Shown here: positions 16,334-25,664 of the stretch, one piece after another
Numbering within the stretch: position 1 is the first letter of the stretch
Layout: each line of letters opens with the position of its first letter
Assembly: GCF_024398035.1 (NCBI RefSeq)
Contig: NZ_CP073748.1
Location: forward strand, 2,269,520-2,333,519
Source: Kordiimonas sp. SCSIO 12603
GTDB taxonomy: Bacteria; Pseudomonadota; Alphaproteobacteria; Sphingomonadales; Kordiimonadaceae
DNA length: 64,000 bases
Reading direction: 5' to 3'
The notes under the pieces: model-generated
What the model saw: only the letters and a program-made list of their open reading frames with translations
Database searches by the model: none
What the model was told of the DNA's origin: nothing
Made by a program: the position numbers and the translations under genes

Positions 16334-18091
16334 TTAGCCCCAAGGTAGTTCACCAGTTACCATATTTGTTGCCGCGCTACTTTCTACTGGTTTTGAATAA
16401 TAAAAGCCTTGTGCGAAGCTAAAGCCCATATCTTGAAGCATACCAATATGTTGAGTGTCTTCAATACCTTCTGCGACAACTTCATGACCAAGGCTCTCCG
16501 CTAATAGAGAGATCATCTTCAGGATTTTATAAATTTCGTTATCCTGCTCCAGCTGGTTGATAAAGCTGCGATCAATTTTAATAATATCAATAGGGAACTG
16601 GTGTAGGTAATTTAGAGAGCTATAGCCTGTGCCAAAATCATCAAGCGCTACTTTTACACCTAATTTTCTAATGCGCTGAAGCGATTCAGAGATATGCGTA
16701 GGGTTCGCCATGATGGAGCTCTCGGTTAGCTCAACCCGAAGATATTCACCCGGAATTTCATATTCCTTGATGGCACTTTCAACCATTGCAGCAACATCAT
16801 CACGGGCGAACTGAATACCTGATACGTTTACATTCACCGGGACTGCTGTTGCATTAGGATTATCAATCCAACTACGAAGCTGCTGGCACGCGGCTTCAAC
16901 CGCCCAACGTCCTAGTTTAACGATAACACCGGTTTCTTCAGCTAGCGGAATAAACTCGGCAGGAGATACAAAACCTTTTTCTTTATGTATCCAGCGTGTC
17001 AGGCCTTCAAAGCCGTGTAGTTCGTTAGTCTGTAAGTCTATAATTGGCTGATAAAAGAGGTCTAGTTCATTACGCTCTACGGCACGACGAAGTTCTGTTT
17101 CCAAATGGAACTGATTGCGTGCGCGTTGATGCGAATCTCGGCGATAAATTTCAGTACGCGCTTTACCCGCTGATTTAGCACGGTGCATTGCAAAATCAGC
17201 ATCACGGATAAGGTCTTCCGGATGGCTTGAGCTCGATAACGTTGTGGCAACACCCACTGAAACAGATGTAAAGACCTCGTTCCCATCTAAATCATAAGGC
17301 TGTTGCATTGCCTCGTGGATGCGGCTGCAAATCATCTCCACTTCTTCAATATCACTGAAGTGGGAAACGAGAATAGAAAACTCGTCACCAGATAGCCGGG
17401 CTAGTGTGTCTGCTCCGCGAATACAGCGTCTCAATGTAGACGCCATTGAAATTAGGAAACGATCACCAGCACTGTGACCGAAGCTTTCATTAATTTGCTG
17501 GAAGCGGTCAATATTGATGATAAGAACAGCACAAGCGGATTCCCCTCCTGTGCGCTGACACTCTGCAACGGCTTCTTCAAGCTTGTTTCTAAATAGAACG
17601 CGGTTTGGTTGTCCTGTTAGGGCGTCATGAAAGGCATGATGGAGAAGGTTTCTCTCTGCCAGTTTTTCAGCTGTTTGATCTTCAACCGTGCAAACGACTT
17701 GATAAATCTCACCATCGCTGTTTCTTAGTGGAATAAGCTGGCTGGATAAGAAACGTTCTATAGCTCCGGCACGAATACTCCATTCGAAGTTTGATTCGCC
17801 ACCAAAGCGGAAAACTTCCTGAATTTGGCTTGTAAGAACCTGACTATCTGAAGGGTTCCAGAGAACATCAATTGGGCAGGGGAGATTCAACTGTTGTGGT
17901 AACTCAAAAATGTCTCGTGCAAATTGATTAATAAATAAAACTTCTGTGACATTACCGGGTGTTAAACCGCATACTAAGATGCCAACAGGCAATGATTCGG
18001 CAACAGCAGTGGTATTAACAATTTTGGCCGTGGCATTGGTTTCGCCGTTTTGGGCGATAGAAGAAACATTACTCGTTAGTGTATCTGCCAC
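16334..18091 (-). CDS. PAS-GGDEF-EAL cyclic-di-GMP signalling protein
   Basis: Protein of 585 residues without membrane segments. A PAS-like domain covers about 25-140. The GGDEF domain has the active-site variant L-S-G-D-E-F near 245, with an inhibitory R-x-x-D motif (R-G-A-D) five residues before it. The EAL domain reads E-G-L for the E-A-L triad but keeps E-L-T-E-S, D-D-F-G-T-G-Y-S-S, I-K-I-D-R and A-E-G-I-E. Both cyclic-di-GMP synthesis and breakdown are possible; the EAL domain looks intact as a phosphodiesterase. The gene stands alone, with no partner regulator beside it. Confidence 0.9.
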   Translation of the reverse strand: MADTLTSNVSSIAQNGETNATAKIVNTTAVAESLPVGILVCGLTPGNVTEVLFINQFARDIFELPQQLNLPCPIDVLWNPSDSQVLTSQIQEVFRFGGESNFEWSIRAGAIERFLSSQLIPLRNSDGEIYQVVCTVEDQTAEKLAERNLLHHAFHDALTGQPNRVLFRNKLEEAVAECQRTGGESACAVLIINIDRFQQINESFGHSAGDRFLISMASTLRRCIRGADTLARLSGDEFSILVSHFSDIEEVEMICSRIHEAMQQPYDLDGNEVFTSVSVGVATTLSSSSHPEDLIRDADFAMHRAKSAGKARTEIYRRDSHQRARNQFHLETELRRAVERNELDLFYQPIIDLQTNELHGFEGLTRWIHKEKGFVSPAEFIPLAEETGVIVKLGRWAVEAACQQLRSWIDNPNATAVPVNVNVSGIQFARDDVAAMVESAIKEYEIPGEYLRVELTESSIMANPTHISESLQRIRKLGVKVALDDFGTGYSSLNYLHQFPIDIIKIDRSFINQLEQDNEIYKILKMISLLAESLGHEVVAEGIEDTQHIGMLQDMGFSFAQGFYYSKPVESSAATNMVTGELPWG

Positions 18092-18248
18092 TTGGGGCTC
18101 CAGAATTATTAAGTGTACTCGTGCTCAACCCGGAGCCTGTGGCACCAGAACAATTGAGTTTCGCCATTAGGGGGTAAATAATTAGTAAAGGCAACTATTC
18201 ATTCCCGAAAATTTTATCTTTTTTTACTAAGAAAAATTTGAATTAGAC

Positions 18249-18276
18249 AAAAAAATTGGGGAAGCAAAGCTTCCCC
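18249..18276 (-). terminator. Terminator after nrdJ
   Basis: GGGGAAGC-TTT-GCTTCCCC on the minus strand followed by AATTTTTTT, 50 bases after the nrdJ stop. A second weaker stem (CCACC to GGTGG, 18281-18312) precedes it. The rest of the 18092-18327 gap holds the GGDEF-EAL promoter region with no clear boxes. Confidence 0.88.
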
Positions 18277-18327
18277 GAGATGACCACCCACCGGGACGGG
18301 TTGGCAGGTGGTGAAAATCCTTTGGCA

Positions 18328-21300
18328 TTAGCTACAACCGCTTGTTCCGCCACATGTATCGCATTTCAGGCATGTGCCGTTGCGAACTAGGGTGAAGTTC
18401 CCGCATTCACCGCATGCGTCTCCTTCATACCCTTTCATTTTGGCGGCTACTCTAGCGTCTGGGCCTACAATTGTTTGTGTCGCAACACCAACTGCAGAAA
18501 CCGTAGCCGTATCTGTGCCTGTTGCCATAGAAACTGTTTCTATCGATTTGTCATCCGTTTTTTTTGAATTTTTTAACACGACAAGGTTGTTTCCGCGTGT
18601 GTAACCAGACGAGGTGAGCTGTTGAACACGGGCCAATGCTTCTGAAACTTCTGGCTCAACATCAGGCAAACCGTCGTCTTTCGCGCCTCTGCCCGTTGTG
18701 TCGTGAGAGAAATCAGCAGGGGTTGCATGTGCAAGATCATCTCGGCCCAAATAACTGATAGCAAGTTCGCGGAAAATATAATCCAGAAGTGAAGTGGCCA
18801 TTTTAATGGTGTCATTTCCTTCAACTCGGCCAAATGGTTCGAATCGGGTGAAGGTGAATGCATCGACATATTCTTCAAGGGGCACGCCGTACTGGAGGCC
18901 GATTGAGATTGCGATGGCAAAGTTGTTCATCAGTGATCGGAAGGCAGCACCTTCTTTATGCATATCAATGAAAATTTCGCCGATAGAACCGTCATTATAT
19001 TCACCCGTTCTCAGGTAAACCTTATGGCCCCCAACAATGGCTTTCTGGGTGTAACCTTTACGGCGTTCTGGTAGTTTACGGCGTTTTGCAGGTCCATCCT
19101 TTTCGATGATCCGTTCGATAATGCGCTCTGCAACAATTTCTGTTTTTTCAGCGAGTGTTTTATCTTCAAGCTCTTCGCTTAAGTCTTCATCGTCAAGAAG
19201 AGCGGCATTGAGCGGCTGGCTGAGCTTTGAGCCATCTCTATATAACGCGTTTGCTTTAAGAGCGAGTGACCAACTAAGTTCATAGGCCGCCATACAGTCA
19301 TCAACATCTGCATCGTTTGGCATGTTAATGGTTTTTGAGATTGCACCAGAGATAAATGGCTGAGCGGCTGCCATCATCCGTATATGGCTTTCCCAGGAAA
19401 GGTATCGTTTACCGATTTTGCCGCAAGGGTTTGCGCAGTCAAATACACCGTAATGTTCTTCTTTTAGATGCGGTGCTTGCTCAAGTGTCATGGCGCCACA
19501 ACAATAAATATTAGCCGCAGAAATATCTTCTTTAGAGAAACCGAGAGCCGTAACCATATCAAAATTGTAATCGTTCAGCTGATCATCAGTGAAACCAAGT
19601 GTTTCTTTGCAGAAATCAGTTCCCAAAGTCCATTGATTGAAGACAAATTTGATGTCGAAGGCATTTTTAAGCTGTTCTTCGAGCATCTCCAGTTCACGGT
19701 CTTGGAAGCCTTTTGCTCTAAGTGTATCGTGATTAATAGCTGGCGCACCTTTGAGGGTACCGTGACCAACCGCATATTCTTCGATATCTTTGATTTGATC
19801 TGTTGAGTATCCAAGAACCTTCAATGCTTGAGGTACAATACGGTTGATGATTTTAAAATAGCCACCACCAGCAAGTTTCTTGAACTTCACTAAGGCAAAA
19901 TCTGGTTCAATACCTGTGGTATCGCAGTCCATTACAAGGCCAATTGTGCCTGTTGGGGCAATTACTGAAGATTGAGCATTGCGGAAGCCGTGTTCTTCAC
20001 CCAGTTCAAGAGCTTTATCCCAAACTTCTGCTGCTGCGACTGCAATTGCCTGATCTTTACAGTTGGCAATATCAAGCGGTACCGGGGTGATATTCAGGTT
20101 TTCATAGCCATCTTCTTGGCCATAAGCGGCGCGGCGATGGTTACGAATAACCCGCAGCATGTGTTTGGCATTCTTCTTATAGCCTGGGAAAGCACCAAGT
20201 TCAGATGCCATTTCTGCAGATGTAGCATAAGATTGACCTGTCATAAGTGCAGAGATGGCACCGCAGATCGCGCGGCCTTCATCACTATCGTATGAAAGGC
20301 CAAGGCTCATCAAAAGGCCGCCTATATTGGCGAAGCCAAGCCCCAAGGTACGGTATTCGTATGAGAGCTTTGCAATTTCCTTTGAAGGGAATTGGGCCAT
20401 CAAAACGGAGATTTCCAACACCATTGTCCAGAGGCGAACCGCGTGTTTGAAACTATCTACTTTGAAAGAACCATCCTCATTACGAAACGTCAGCAGATTA
20501 AGGGATGCAAGGTTACATGCCGTATCATCAAGGAACATATACTCAGAACAAGGATTTGACGCTCTGATTTCACCAGATTCTGGACAAGTATGCCAATCAT
20601 TGATCGTTGTATGGAACTGAATGCCTGGATCAGCACATGCCCATGCAGCATGGCCCACATCACGCCAGAGTTCTTTTGCATCAAGTGTTTTGGCGACTGT
20701 ACCGCAAATTCTATTCTTCAGCTCCCATGGTTTACCGTCCTTAACAGCTGACATGAAATCATCTGAAACACGGATGGAATTGTTGGAGTTTTGTCCTGAA
20801 ACAGTGAGATAAGCTTCGGAATCCCAATCAGTATTATAAGATTGGAATTCAATAGAAGCATATCCCTGCTTAGCGAACTGAATAACCCGCTGAATATAGT
20901 TTTCAGGGATCATAACTTTGCGGGCTGCCAGTATCTCCTTCTTTAGCGCTTTATTGGCTTTTGGAACAAAGGCATCATCCCCAAGATCAGCTTTCGCTTC
21001 ATGACAAGATTTCATAATGAGATTGAGGTGAATTTCATTAAGTTTAGAGCCTGTAACAAGCGCTGCTACCTTTTGTTCTTCAACAACTTTCCAGCCAATA
21101 AATTCCTCAACATCGGGGTGATCAATATCCACGACAACCATTTTGGCTGCACGGCGGGTTGTCCCGCCTGATTTAATAGCGCCAGCTGCACGGTCACCAA
21201 TCTTTAGGAAACTCATCAGGCCGGATGATTGGCCGCCGCCTGAAAGGCCTTCACCGCTACCGCGTACGTTAGAGAAGTTTGAACCCGTACCTGAACCATA

Positions 21301-21978
21301 TTTAAAGAGGCGGGCCTCGCGGGTCCAAAGATCCATAATGCCGCCTTCGTTCACAAGATCATCGGCAACAGATTGAATAAAGCAGGCATGTGGTTGAGGG
21401 TGCTCATAGGCACTTTTGGAATTGGTAAGTTTACCTGTCTCAAAATCTACATAATGGTGGCCCTGAGCAGGCCCATCAATGCCGTAAGCCCAGTGCAGGC
21501 CTGTGTTGAACCACTGCGGTGAATTTGGCGCACACATCTGGTTGGCGAGCATATAACGCATTTCATCATAAAAGGCTTTGGCATCTTCTTCCGCTTCAAA
21601 GTAGCCACCTTTCCAGCCCCAATAAGTCCATGTGCCAGCTAAACGGTCAAAAACCTGTTTTGCACTGGTTTCTGGACCATAGCGTTTTGCTTCAGGCATT
21701 AGTTCCAGTGTGGCGTTATCAGGTTCTTTGCGCCAAAGCCAACTTGGTATATCATTTTCCTCAACAGCTTTAAGCGCCTGAGGCACCCCGGCCTTACGAA
21801 AGTACTTTTGAGCGATAATATCTGTTGCTACTTGTGACCAACTGTTTGGCACTTCCACATTATCCATATGGAAAACGATAGACCCGTCGGGATTTCTGAT
21901 TTCGCTGACAGAAGTTTGCCATTCTTGTGCTGAATATGGACAGGAAATTTCTTTAGTAAAGTGCCGTTCAATGCGCAT
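18328..21978 (-). CDS. nrdJ: Vitamin B12-dependent ribonucleotide reductase (class II)
   Basis: Makes deoxyribonucleotides using adenosylcobalamin as radical source, so it works with or without oxygen. ATG at 21978 gives 1216 residues, the normal length of the long alphaproteobacterial NrdJ; AGGGGG lies upstream. The frame stays open for 57 more codons but without a ribosome site. Seen are [16 protein letters not shown] with the active-site cysteines and G-S-G-T-G-S-N-F-S. The C-terminal zinc-like tail has C-G-E-C and C-x2-C-D-T-C repeats, probably the reductant-transfer region. A pair of NrdR-like boxes lies over its promoter. It is a single-gene unit. Confidence 0.95.
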   Translation of the reverse strand: MRIERHFTKEISCPYSAQEWQTSVSEIRNPDGSIVFHMDNVEVPNSWSQVATDIIAQKYFRKAGVPQALKAVEENDIPSWLWRKEPDNATLELMPEAKRYGPETSAKQVFDRLAGTWTYWGWKGGYFEAEEDAKAFYDEMRYMLANQMCAPNSPQWFNTGLHWAYGIDGPAQGHHYVDFETGKLTNSKSAYEHPQPHACFIQSVADDLVNEGGIMDLWTREARLFKYGSGTGSNFSNVRGSGEGLSGGGQSSGLMSFLKIGDRAAGAIKSGGTTRRAAKMVVVDIDHPDVEEFIGWKVVEEQKVAALVTGSKLNEIHLNLIMKSCHEAKADLGDDAFVPKANKALKKEILAARKVMIPENYIQRVIQFAKQGYASIEFQSYNTDWDSEAYLTVSGQNSNNSIRVSDDFMSAVKDGKPWELKNRICGTVAKTLDAKELWRDVGHAAWACADPGIQFHTTINDWHTCPESGEIRASNPCSEYMFLDDTACNLASLNLLTFRNEDGSFKVDSFKHAVRLWTMVLEISVLMAQFPSKEIAKLSYEYRTLGLGFANIGGLLMSLGLSYDSDEGRAICGAISALMTGQSYATSAEMASELGAFPGYKKNAKHMLRVIRNHRRAAYGQEDGYENLNITPVPLDIANCKDQAIAVAAAEVWDKALELGEEHGFRNAQSSVIAPTGTIGLVMDCDTTGIEPDFALVKFKKLAGGGYFKIINRIVPQALKVLGYSTDQIKDIEEYAVGHGTLKGAPAINHDTLRAKGFQDRELEMLEEQLKNAFDIKFVFNQWTLGTDFCKETLGFTDDQLNDYNFDMVTALGFSKEDISAANIYCCGAMTLEQAPHLKEEHYGVFDCANPCGKIGKRYLSWESHIRMMAAAQPFISGAISKTINMPNDADVDDCMAAYELSWSLALKANALYRDGSKLSQPLNAALLDDEDLSEELEDKTLAEKTEIVAERIIERIIEKDGPAKRRKLPERRKGYTQKAIVGGHKVYLRTGEYNDGSIGEIFIDMHKEGAAFRSLMNNFAIAISIGLQYGVPLEEYVDAFTFTRFEPFGRVEGNDTIKMATSLLDYIFRELAISYLGRDDLAHATPADFSHDTTGRGAKDDGLPDVEPEVSEALARVQQLTSSGYTRGNNLVVLKNSKKTDDKSIETVSMATGTDTATVSAVGVATQTIVGPDARVAAKMKGYEGDACGECGNFTLVRNGTCLKCDTCGGTSGCS

Positions 21979-22084
21979 AACGCCCCCTAAAACCCGGTAG
22001 AGGTCAACACTTAAGTAGCTGATATTCTTCGTATATACACACGCTTGGGAACATCGATGTACTATAGTGCGAAACCTAACATAA

Positions 22085-22131
22085 CCACAATATATTGTAG
22101 CTTCCCTTAATGTTGGTCCAAATTGTAGTGT
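22085..22131 (-). promoter_or_regulatory. nrdJ promoter with two NrdR-like boxes
   Basis: On the minus strand CTACAATATATTGTGG (22100-22085) matches 13 of 16 positions of the NrdR box ACACWATATATWGTGT. ACACTACAATTTGGAC (22131-22116) matches 10. Their centres are 31 bases apart, the spacing typical of paired NrdR sites. TTGGAC (22121-22116) and TACAAT (22099-22094), 16 bases apart, form a plausible promoter inside the boxes. NrdR is a known repressor of ribonucleotide reductase genes. Confidence 0.72.
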
Positions 22132-22196
22132 TTGTTTCGCATTCAGCACAAGAGGAATTTTGGATATTCTGAAGATAAACTTTAGTGTTTCTTAAT

Positions 22197-22317
22197 CGAC
22201 TCATTGAAGAAACAAGGAGTCGGGCGCTTGCCACAAAATTTCCTTAAAGTGTCGGTAAGGATTGCACTGTAATATCTGTGGCAAATTCGAGTTTGCGACT
22301 CGTTTTTGTTACTTTTT
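22197..22317 (+). promoter_or_regulatory. Possible switching leader RNA upstream of the NDUFA12-like gene
   Basis: Three short elements are mutually complementary: CGACTC (22197-22202), GAGTCG (22217-22222) and CGACTC (22296-22301). The middle one can pair with either neighbour. Between the second and third lie TTGCCACA (22228-22235) and TGTGGCAA (22277-22284), a perfect eight-pair stem, and TCCTTA/TAAGGA (22241-22246/22256-22261). CGAGT-TTGCG-ACTCG (22288-22302) with TTTTTG after it resembles a terminator that the second-third pairing would disrupt. No sure promoter was found. The cores are also GANTC sites, so chance or methylation control remains possible. Confidence 0.4.
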
Positions 22318-22413
22318 CGCGGGAAGTGGCAATCTTGATGCTTTCCTATGAAAACTAAACATGCTAAACGGGCGCAAACATTAGTAACGCGGTTTAACAT
22401 TATAGGCAGAACA

Positions 22414-22788
22414 ATGAGTTCACTATTCGAAGGTATTTTCAAATCTCCTATCTTTACCTGGTGGAATTCGGCCACTTTTGGCACACGACTTTTCACAAGC
22501 CGTAAAGGTGAATTGGTTGGTACTGATGACCAAGGGAATGAATATTACCGTGAAAAAGGCGGTAAGCGCCGTTGGGTGATCTACAAAAACGGTCCGGTTG
22601 AGGCATCTCGTGTGCCTGCAGAATGGCACGGTTGGTTGCACTATACTGTTGATGAACTACCACATGAGCAAAAAATCGTTACTCGTGAGTGGGAAAAAGA
22701 GCATATGCCAAACCTGACAGGTACAGCGGCAGCTCATGTACCACAAGCGCGCCCTGATGAGCCAGAATATGAGGCTTGGCGTCCATAA
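22414..22788 (+). CDS. NDUFA12-like subunit of respiratory complex I
   Basis: Alphaproteobacterial homologue of the mitochondrial complex I accessory subunit NDUFA12 (B17.2). The core reads T-W-W-N-S-A-T-F-G-T-R-L-F-T and G-N-E-Y-Y-R-E, with W-H-G-W-L-H-Y near residue 70, all typical of this family. The ATG at 22414 gives 124 residues and begins with the conserved region; an upstream ATG at 22348 would add 22 residues not seen in the family. It lies first in a row with mlaD and DUF2155, an order common in alphaproteobacteria. A structured region precedes it at 22197-22317. Confidence 0.87.
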   Translation: MSSLFEGIFKSPIFTWWNSATFGTRLFTSRKGELVGTDDQGNEYYREKGGKRRWVIYKNGPVEASRVPAEWHGWLHYTVDELPHEQKIVTREWEKEHMPNLTGTAAAHVPQARPDEPEYEAWRP

Positions 22789-22811
22789 TCGAGACGCATT
22801 AGGGAGAGTAT

Positions 22812-23267
22812 ATGTCCAGTAACTTAGTAGAATCCATTATCGGTGCGGTCGTATTGTTGGTTGCCGGTTGGTTTTTAATCTTTGCGTATGAACGTACAGA
22901 TACAGTTACATCCGAAGGATATGTTCTCTCTGCTCGTTTTGAGCGCATCGACGGCCTTAATATCGGAAGTGATGTTCGCGTTGCAGGTATTAAGGTTGGC
23001 TCTATCGTAGACAGTACACTAGATACCAAAACCTATCAGGCTGTTGTCAGGTTTTCCGTGGCGAATAATGTCGAACTGCCGCTTGATACGGCTGCTGCGA
23101 TTTCTTCTGAAAGCCTTCTTGGTGGCGCTTATCTAAGCCTGTTGCCCGGCGGCGAAGAAGAAATGCTTCAAAATGGTGACGAAATCGAAGAAACACAAGG
23201 CGCCGTAGATCTTGTTGGTTTGATCGGTAAGTTTACATCAGGTGATTCTGATGATGATAGTCGCTAG
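22812..23267 (+). CDS. mlaD: MlaD-family outer-membrane lipid asymmetry protein
   Basis: Protein of 151 residues with an N-terminal membrane anchor (about 7-24) and one MCE/MlaD domain. The domain includes G-L-N-I-G-S-D-V-R-V-A-G-I-K-V-G, typical of the lipid-binding hexamer that carries phospholipids between membranes with MlaFEB. The other mla genes are not in this window. AGGGAG precedes the ATG. The stop overlaps the start of the DUF2155 gene, so the two are coupled. In alphaproteobacteria this single mlaD next to NDUFA12 is a common arrangement. Confidence 0.88.
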   Translation: MSSNLVESIIGAVVLLVAGWFLIFAYERTDTVTSEGYVLSARFERIDGLNIGSDVRVAGIKVGSIVDSTLDTKTYQAVVRFSVANNVELPLDTAAAISSESLLGGAYLSLLPGGEEEMLQNGDEIEETQGAVDLVGLIGKFTSGDSDDDSR

Positions 23268-23694
23268 AACGCTTATTGCGGCTGTATCTCTTTTTATTGG
23301 CGGTTCAGCCCTCAATGCACAGCAAGATCAATCTGGTTCAGTAATTCCACCTGAAAATGCTGAACAGCATAATGTAATCGTACTACGTGCACTGGATAAA
23401 ATTACCGCACGGATCACTGAGCTTGAAATAGAAATTGGCAAGACCATTCCCTTTGGAACGCTTGAGATAACAGCACGTTATTGCCGTACAAGACCACCCA
23501 TAGAACCACCAGAGACCTTTGGGTACCTTGAGATCAAGGACCTTAAACGTAATGGTGAACGTGACCGTGTGTTTGATGGTTGGATGGTGGCTTCAAGCCC
23601 GGCGCTGAACGCGCTCGAACACCCAGTTTATGATGTTTGGGTTATCAACTGTAAAATGGTTGAAGCAGGCGCATCTTCTGATAGCGAAAAATAG
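23251..23694 (+). CDS. Secreted DUF2155 protein
   Basis: Protein of about 147 residues with an N-terminal signal sequence (hydrophobic core, likely cut after L-N-A before Q-Q-D). The DUF2155 core covers about 30-140, with V-L-R-A-L-D-K-I-T-A-R-I near its start, C-R-T-R-P-P and V-W-V-I-N-C-K near the end. The two cysteines could form a disulfide. Function is unknown, although the family keeps company with aat and NDUFA12 in alphaproteobacteria. Start at ATG 23251 (AGGTG seven bases upstream); GTG at 23242 is also possible. It overlaps mlaD and, at its 3' end, the last 67 bases of aat on the other strand. Confidence 0.8.
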   Translation: MMIVARTLIAAVSLFIGGSALNAQQDQSGSVIPPENAEQHNVIVLRALDKITARITELEIEIGKTIPFGTLEITARYCRTRPPIEPPETFGYLEIKDLKRNGERDRVFDGWMVASSPALNALEHPVYDVWVINCKMVEAGASSDSEK

Positions 23695-24287
23695 TCAGGG
23701 TGAGGGGCATGTAATGCCTCCGTCAGGAACTGGTGGTAGGTTTCCCTTGGTATTTCGACAGCCCCAAATTGCTTCAGATGATCGGTAATAAATTGGCTGT
23801 CCAATAAGGCAAAACCAGCATTTTTTAAACGAGCGACCAGATAAGCGAGAGCGATTTTGCTGGCATTAGTACGGGTGCTGAACATACTTTCACCAAAGAA
23901 GGCTGCGCCCAAGGATACACCGTACAGCCCGCCGACCAGCTCCTCACCTTCCCAGCACTCAACCGAGTGTGCAAAGCCTCTCTGGTGCAGATCAGCATAC
24001 ATGGCTTCAATACGTTCACTGATCCAGGTGGTTTCTCTACCGCGCGCGGGCATGGAGCATGCTTTAACCACATCTCTAAAGGCCTCATCAGTAGTTACCC
24101 TGAAAGGCTCTTTCTTTATGGCTTTTTTCAAGGAACGAGGGATGTGGAATTGATCAAGAGGGATGATGCCTCTGAAATCTGGATCAACCCAGAAAAGCTC
24201 TTTATCTTCGCGGTCTTCCGACATAGGGAAGATACCGTTTGCATAAGCTTGAAGGAGTAAATTCGGGGTTATGGTCTCATGTGGCAT
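23628..24287 (-). CDS. aat: Leucyl/phenylalanyl-tRNA-protein transferase
   Basis: Attaches Leu or Phe to N-terminal Lys or Arg of proteins, marking them for ClpAP by the N-end rule. ATG at 24287 gives 219 residues, the family length. Landmarks are L-L-Q-A-Y-A-N-G-I-F-P-M near the start, W-V-D-P near 35, S-V-E-C-W, and G-V-S-L-G-A-A-F-F-G-E-S-M-F in the active domain. It is last in the aroQ-accB-accC-aat unit, 19 bases after the accC stop. Its end overlaps the convergent DUF2155 gene by 67 bases. Confidence 0.93.
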   Translation of the reverse strand: MPHETITPNLLLQAYANGIFPMSEDREDKELFWVDPDFRGIIPLDQFHIPRSLKKAIKKEPFRVTTDEAFRDVVKACSMPARGRETTWISERIEAMYADLHQRGFAHSVECWEGEELVGGLYGVSLGAAFFGESMFSTRTNASKIALAYLVARLKNAGFALLDSQFITDHLKQFGAVEIPRETYHQFLTEALHAPHPDYFSLSEDAPASTILQLITQTS

Positions 24288-24306
24288 AACCCCGAGTTTA
24301 ATATCT

Positions 24307-25653
24307 TTAGTCTTGCTTGTCCTCAAGGAATTTCTCAAGCCAGTGAATATCATAATCACCTTTTTGGAAATCCTCATCGTCCATAAGTGCCTGATGAAGC
24401 GGGATTGTGGTTGTGATGCCATCAATCACATATTCTTCAAGCGAACGGCGCAAGCGCAGGAGACAGCCTTCACGGGTGTAGCCTGATACAATCAACTTTG
24501 CCACCATGCTGTCGTAGTATGGTGGAATGCGGTATCCAGCATATACAGCACTGTCACAGCGTACATTCAGACCACCCGGAGGATGATACTGAGTTACTGT
24601 ACCTGGGCTTGGCATGAAGTTGAACGGGTGTTCTGCGTTCACGCGGCATTCAATAGCGTGGCCGTGGAAGCGAACCATATCCTGCGTGTAGGAGAGCTTT
24701 TCGCCAGCTGCTACGCGGATTTGTTCACGTACAATATCGATACCAGTGATCATTTCTGTCACTGGGTGCTCCACCTGAACACGTGTGTTCATTTCAATGA
24801 AATAGAACTCACCGTCTTCATAAAGGAATTCGATAGTACCCGCACCGCAGTAGCCGAAATCAGCCATTGCTTTAGCAACAATGCCGCCCATCCGTTCACG
24901 TGTTTCACTGTCAATAACCGGAGAAGGGGCTTCTTCAAGAACCTTCTGGTGGCGACGCTGAAGTGAACAGTCGCGCTCACCTAGGTGAATACAGTTACCA
25001 TGGCTGTCGCCAATGATCTGGAATTCAATGTGGCGTGGTTTAGTGAGGAATTTCTCAATGTAAACCGCATCATCACCAAAAGCAGCTTTTGCTTCTGTAC
25101 GGCAGGTATTCAGCTTTACACTAAGTTCATCTGCACTACGTACAATCTGCATACCGCGACCACCGCCGCCTGCAGAGGCTTTAATGATCACCGGGTAACC
25201 GATTTCTTCACAAACACGTTTTGCTTCGTCATCGTTTGTGATACCGCCTTCAGAACCTGGAACAACCGGGATACCAAGCTTTTTCACTGTCTCTTTGGCT
25301 GTAATCTTGTCACCCATCTGGCGGATATGATCACCATTAGGGCCAATAAAGGCTATATCGTGTTCTTTAACGATATCTGCAAAATCAGCATTCTCTGAAA
25401 GGAAACCGTAACCAGGGTGGATAGCATCCGCTCCGGTGATTTCTGCCGCAGTCATAATAGACGCGATATTCAGATAACTATCAGCGGATGCTGGTGGGCC
25501 GATACAAACACTTTCGTCTGCAAGGCGTACGTGCATCGCGTCAGCATCAGCTGTGGAATGAACCGCAACTGTTTTAAGGCCCATTTCATGGCAAGCGCGG
25601 TGAATACGCAGAGCGATTTCACCACGGTTAGCAATAAGGACTTTTTGAACCAT
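24307..25653 (-). CDS. accC: Biotin carboxylase subunit of acetyl-CoA carboxylase
   Basis: Carboxylates biotin carried by AccB using ATP and bicarbonate, the first step of fatty-acid synthesis. At 448 residues it has normal length. Seen are N-R-G-E-I-A-L-R at the start, the glycine-rich ATP loop A-S-A-G-G-G-G-R-G-M near 160-170, and F-I-E-M-N-T-R-V-Q-V-E-H-P in the active site. It follows accB by 11 bases on the minus strand and precedes aat. The transferase subunits AccA and AccD are not in the window. GGACAC lies just upstream of the ATG. Confidence 0.96.
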   Translation of the reverse strand: MVQKVLIANRGEIALRIHRACHEMGLKTVAVHSTADADAMHVRLADESVCIGPPASADSYLNIASIMTAAEITGADAIHPGYGFLSENADFADIVKEHDIAFIGPNGDHIRQMGDKITAKETVKKLGIPVVPGSEGGITNDDEAKRVCEEIGYPVIIKASAGGGGRGMQIVRSADELSVKLNTCRTEAKAAFGDDAVYIEKFLTKPRHIEFQIIGDSHGNCIHLGERDCSLQRRHQKVLEEAPSPVIDSETRERMGGIVAKAMADFGYCGAGTIEFLYEDGEFYFIEMNTRVQVEHPVTEMITGIDIVREQIRVAAGEKLSYTQDMVRFHGHAIECRVNAEHPFNFMPSPGTVTQYHPPGGLNVRCDSAVYAGYRIPPYYDSMVAKLIVSGYTREGCLLRLRRSLEEYVIDGITTTIPLHQALMDDEDFQKGDYDIHWLEKFLEDKQD

Positions 25654-25664
25654 GGAACGTGTCC

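Noticed and set aside
21979-22149. Longer nrdJ start at 22149
   Set aside because: The added 57 residues overlap the promoter and NrdR-like boxes and have no ribosome site; ATG at 21978 has AGGGGG before it.
22216-22302. A tRNA-like gene (86 bases, T-loop-like TTCGAGT)
   Set aside because: The T-arm pairing is off by one, the D-arm signature is missing and the acceptor stem has only six pairs. Not a tRNA.
21979-22413. Cobalamin riboswitch before nrdJ
   Set aside because: No B12-box (GCCACTG) in either orientation; the NrdR-like boxes explain the region better.
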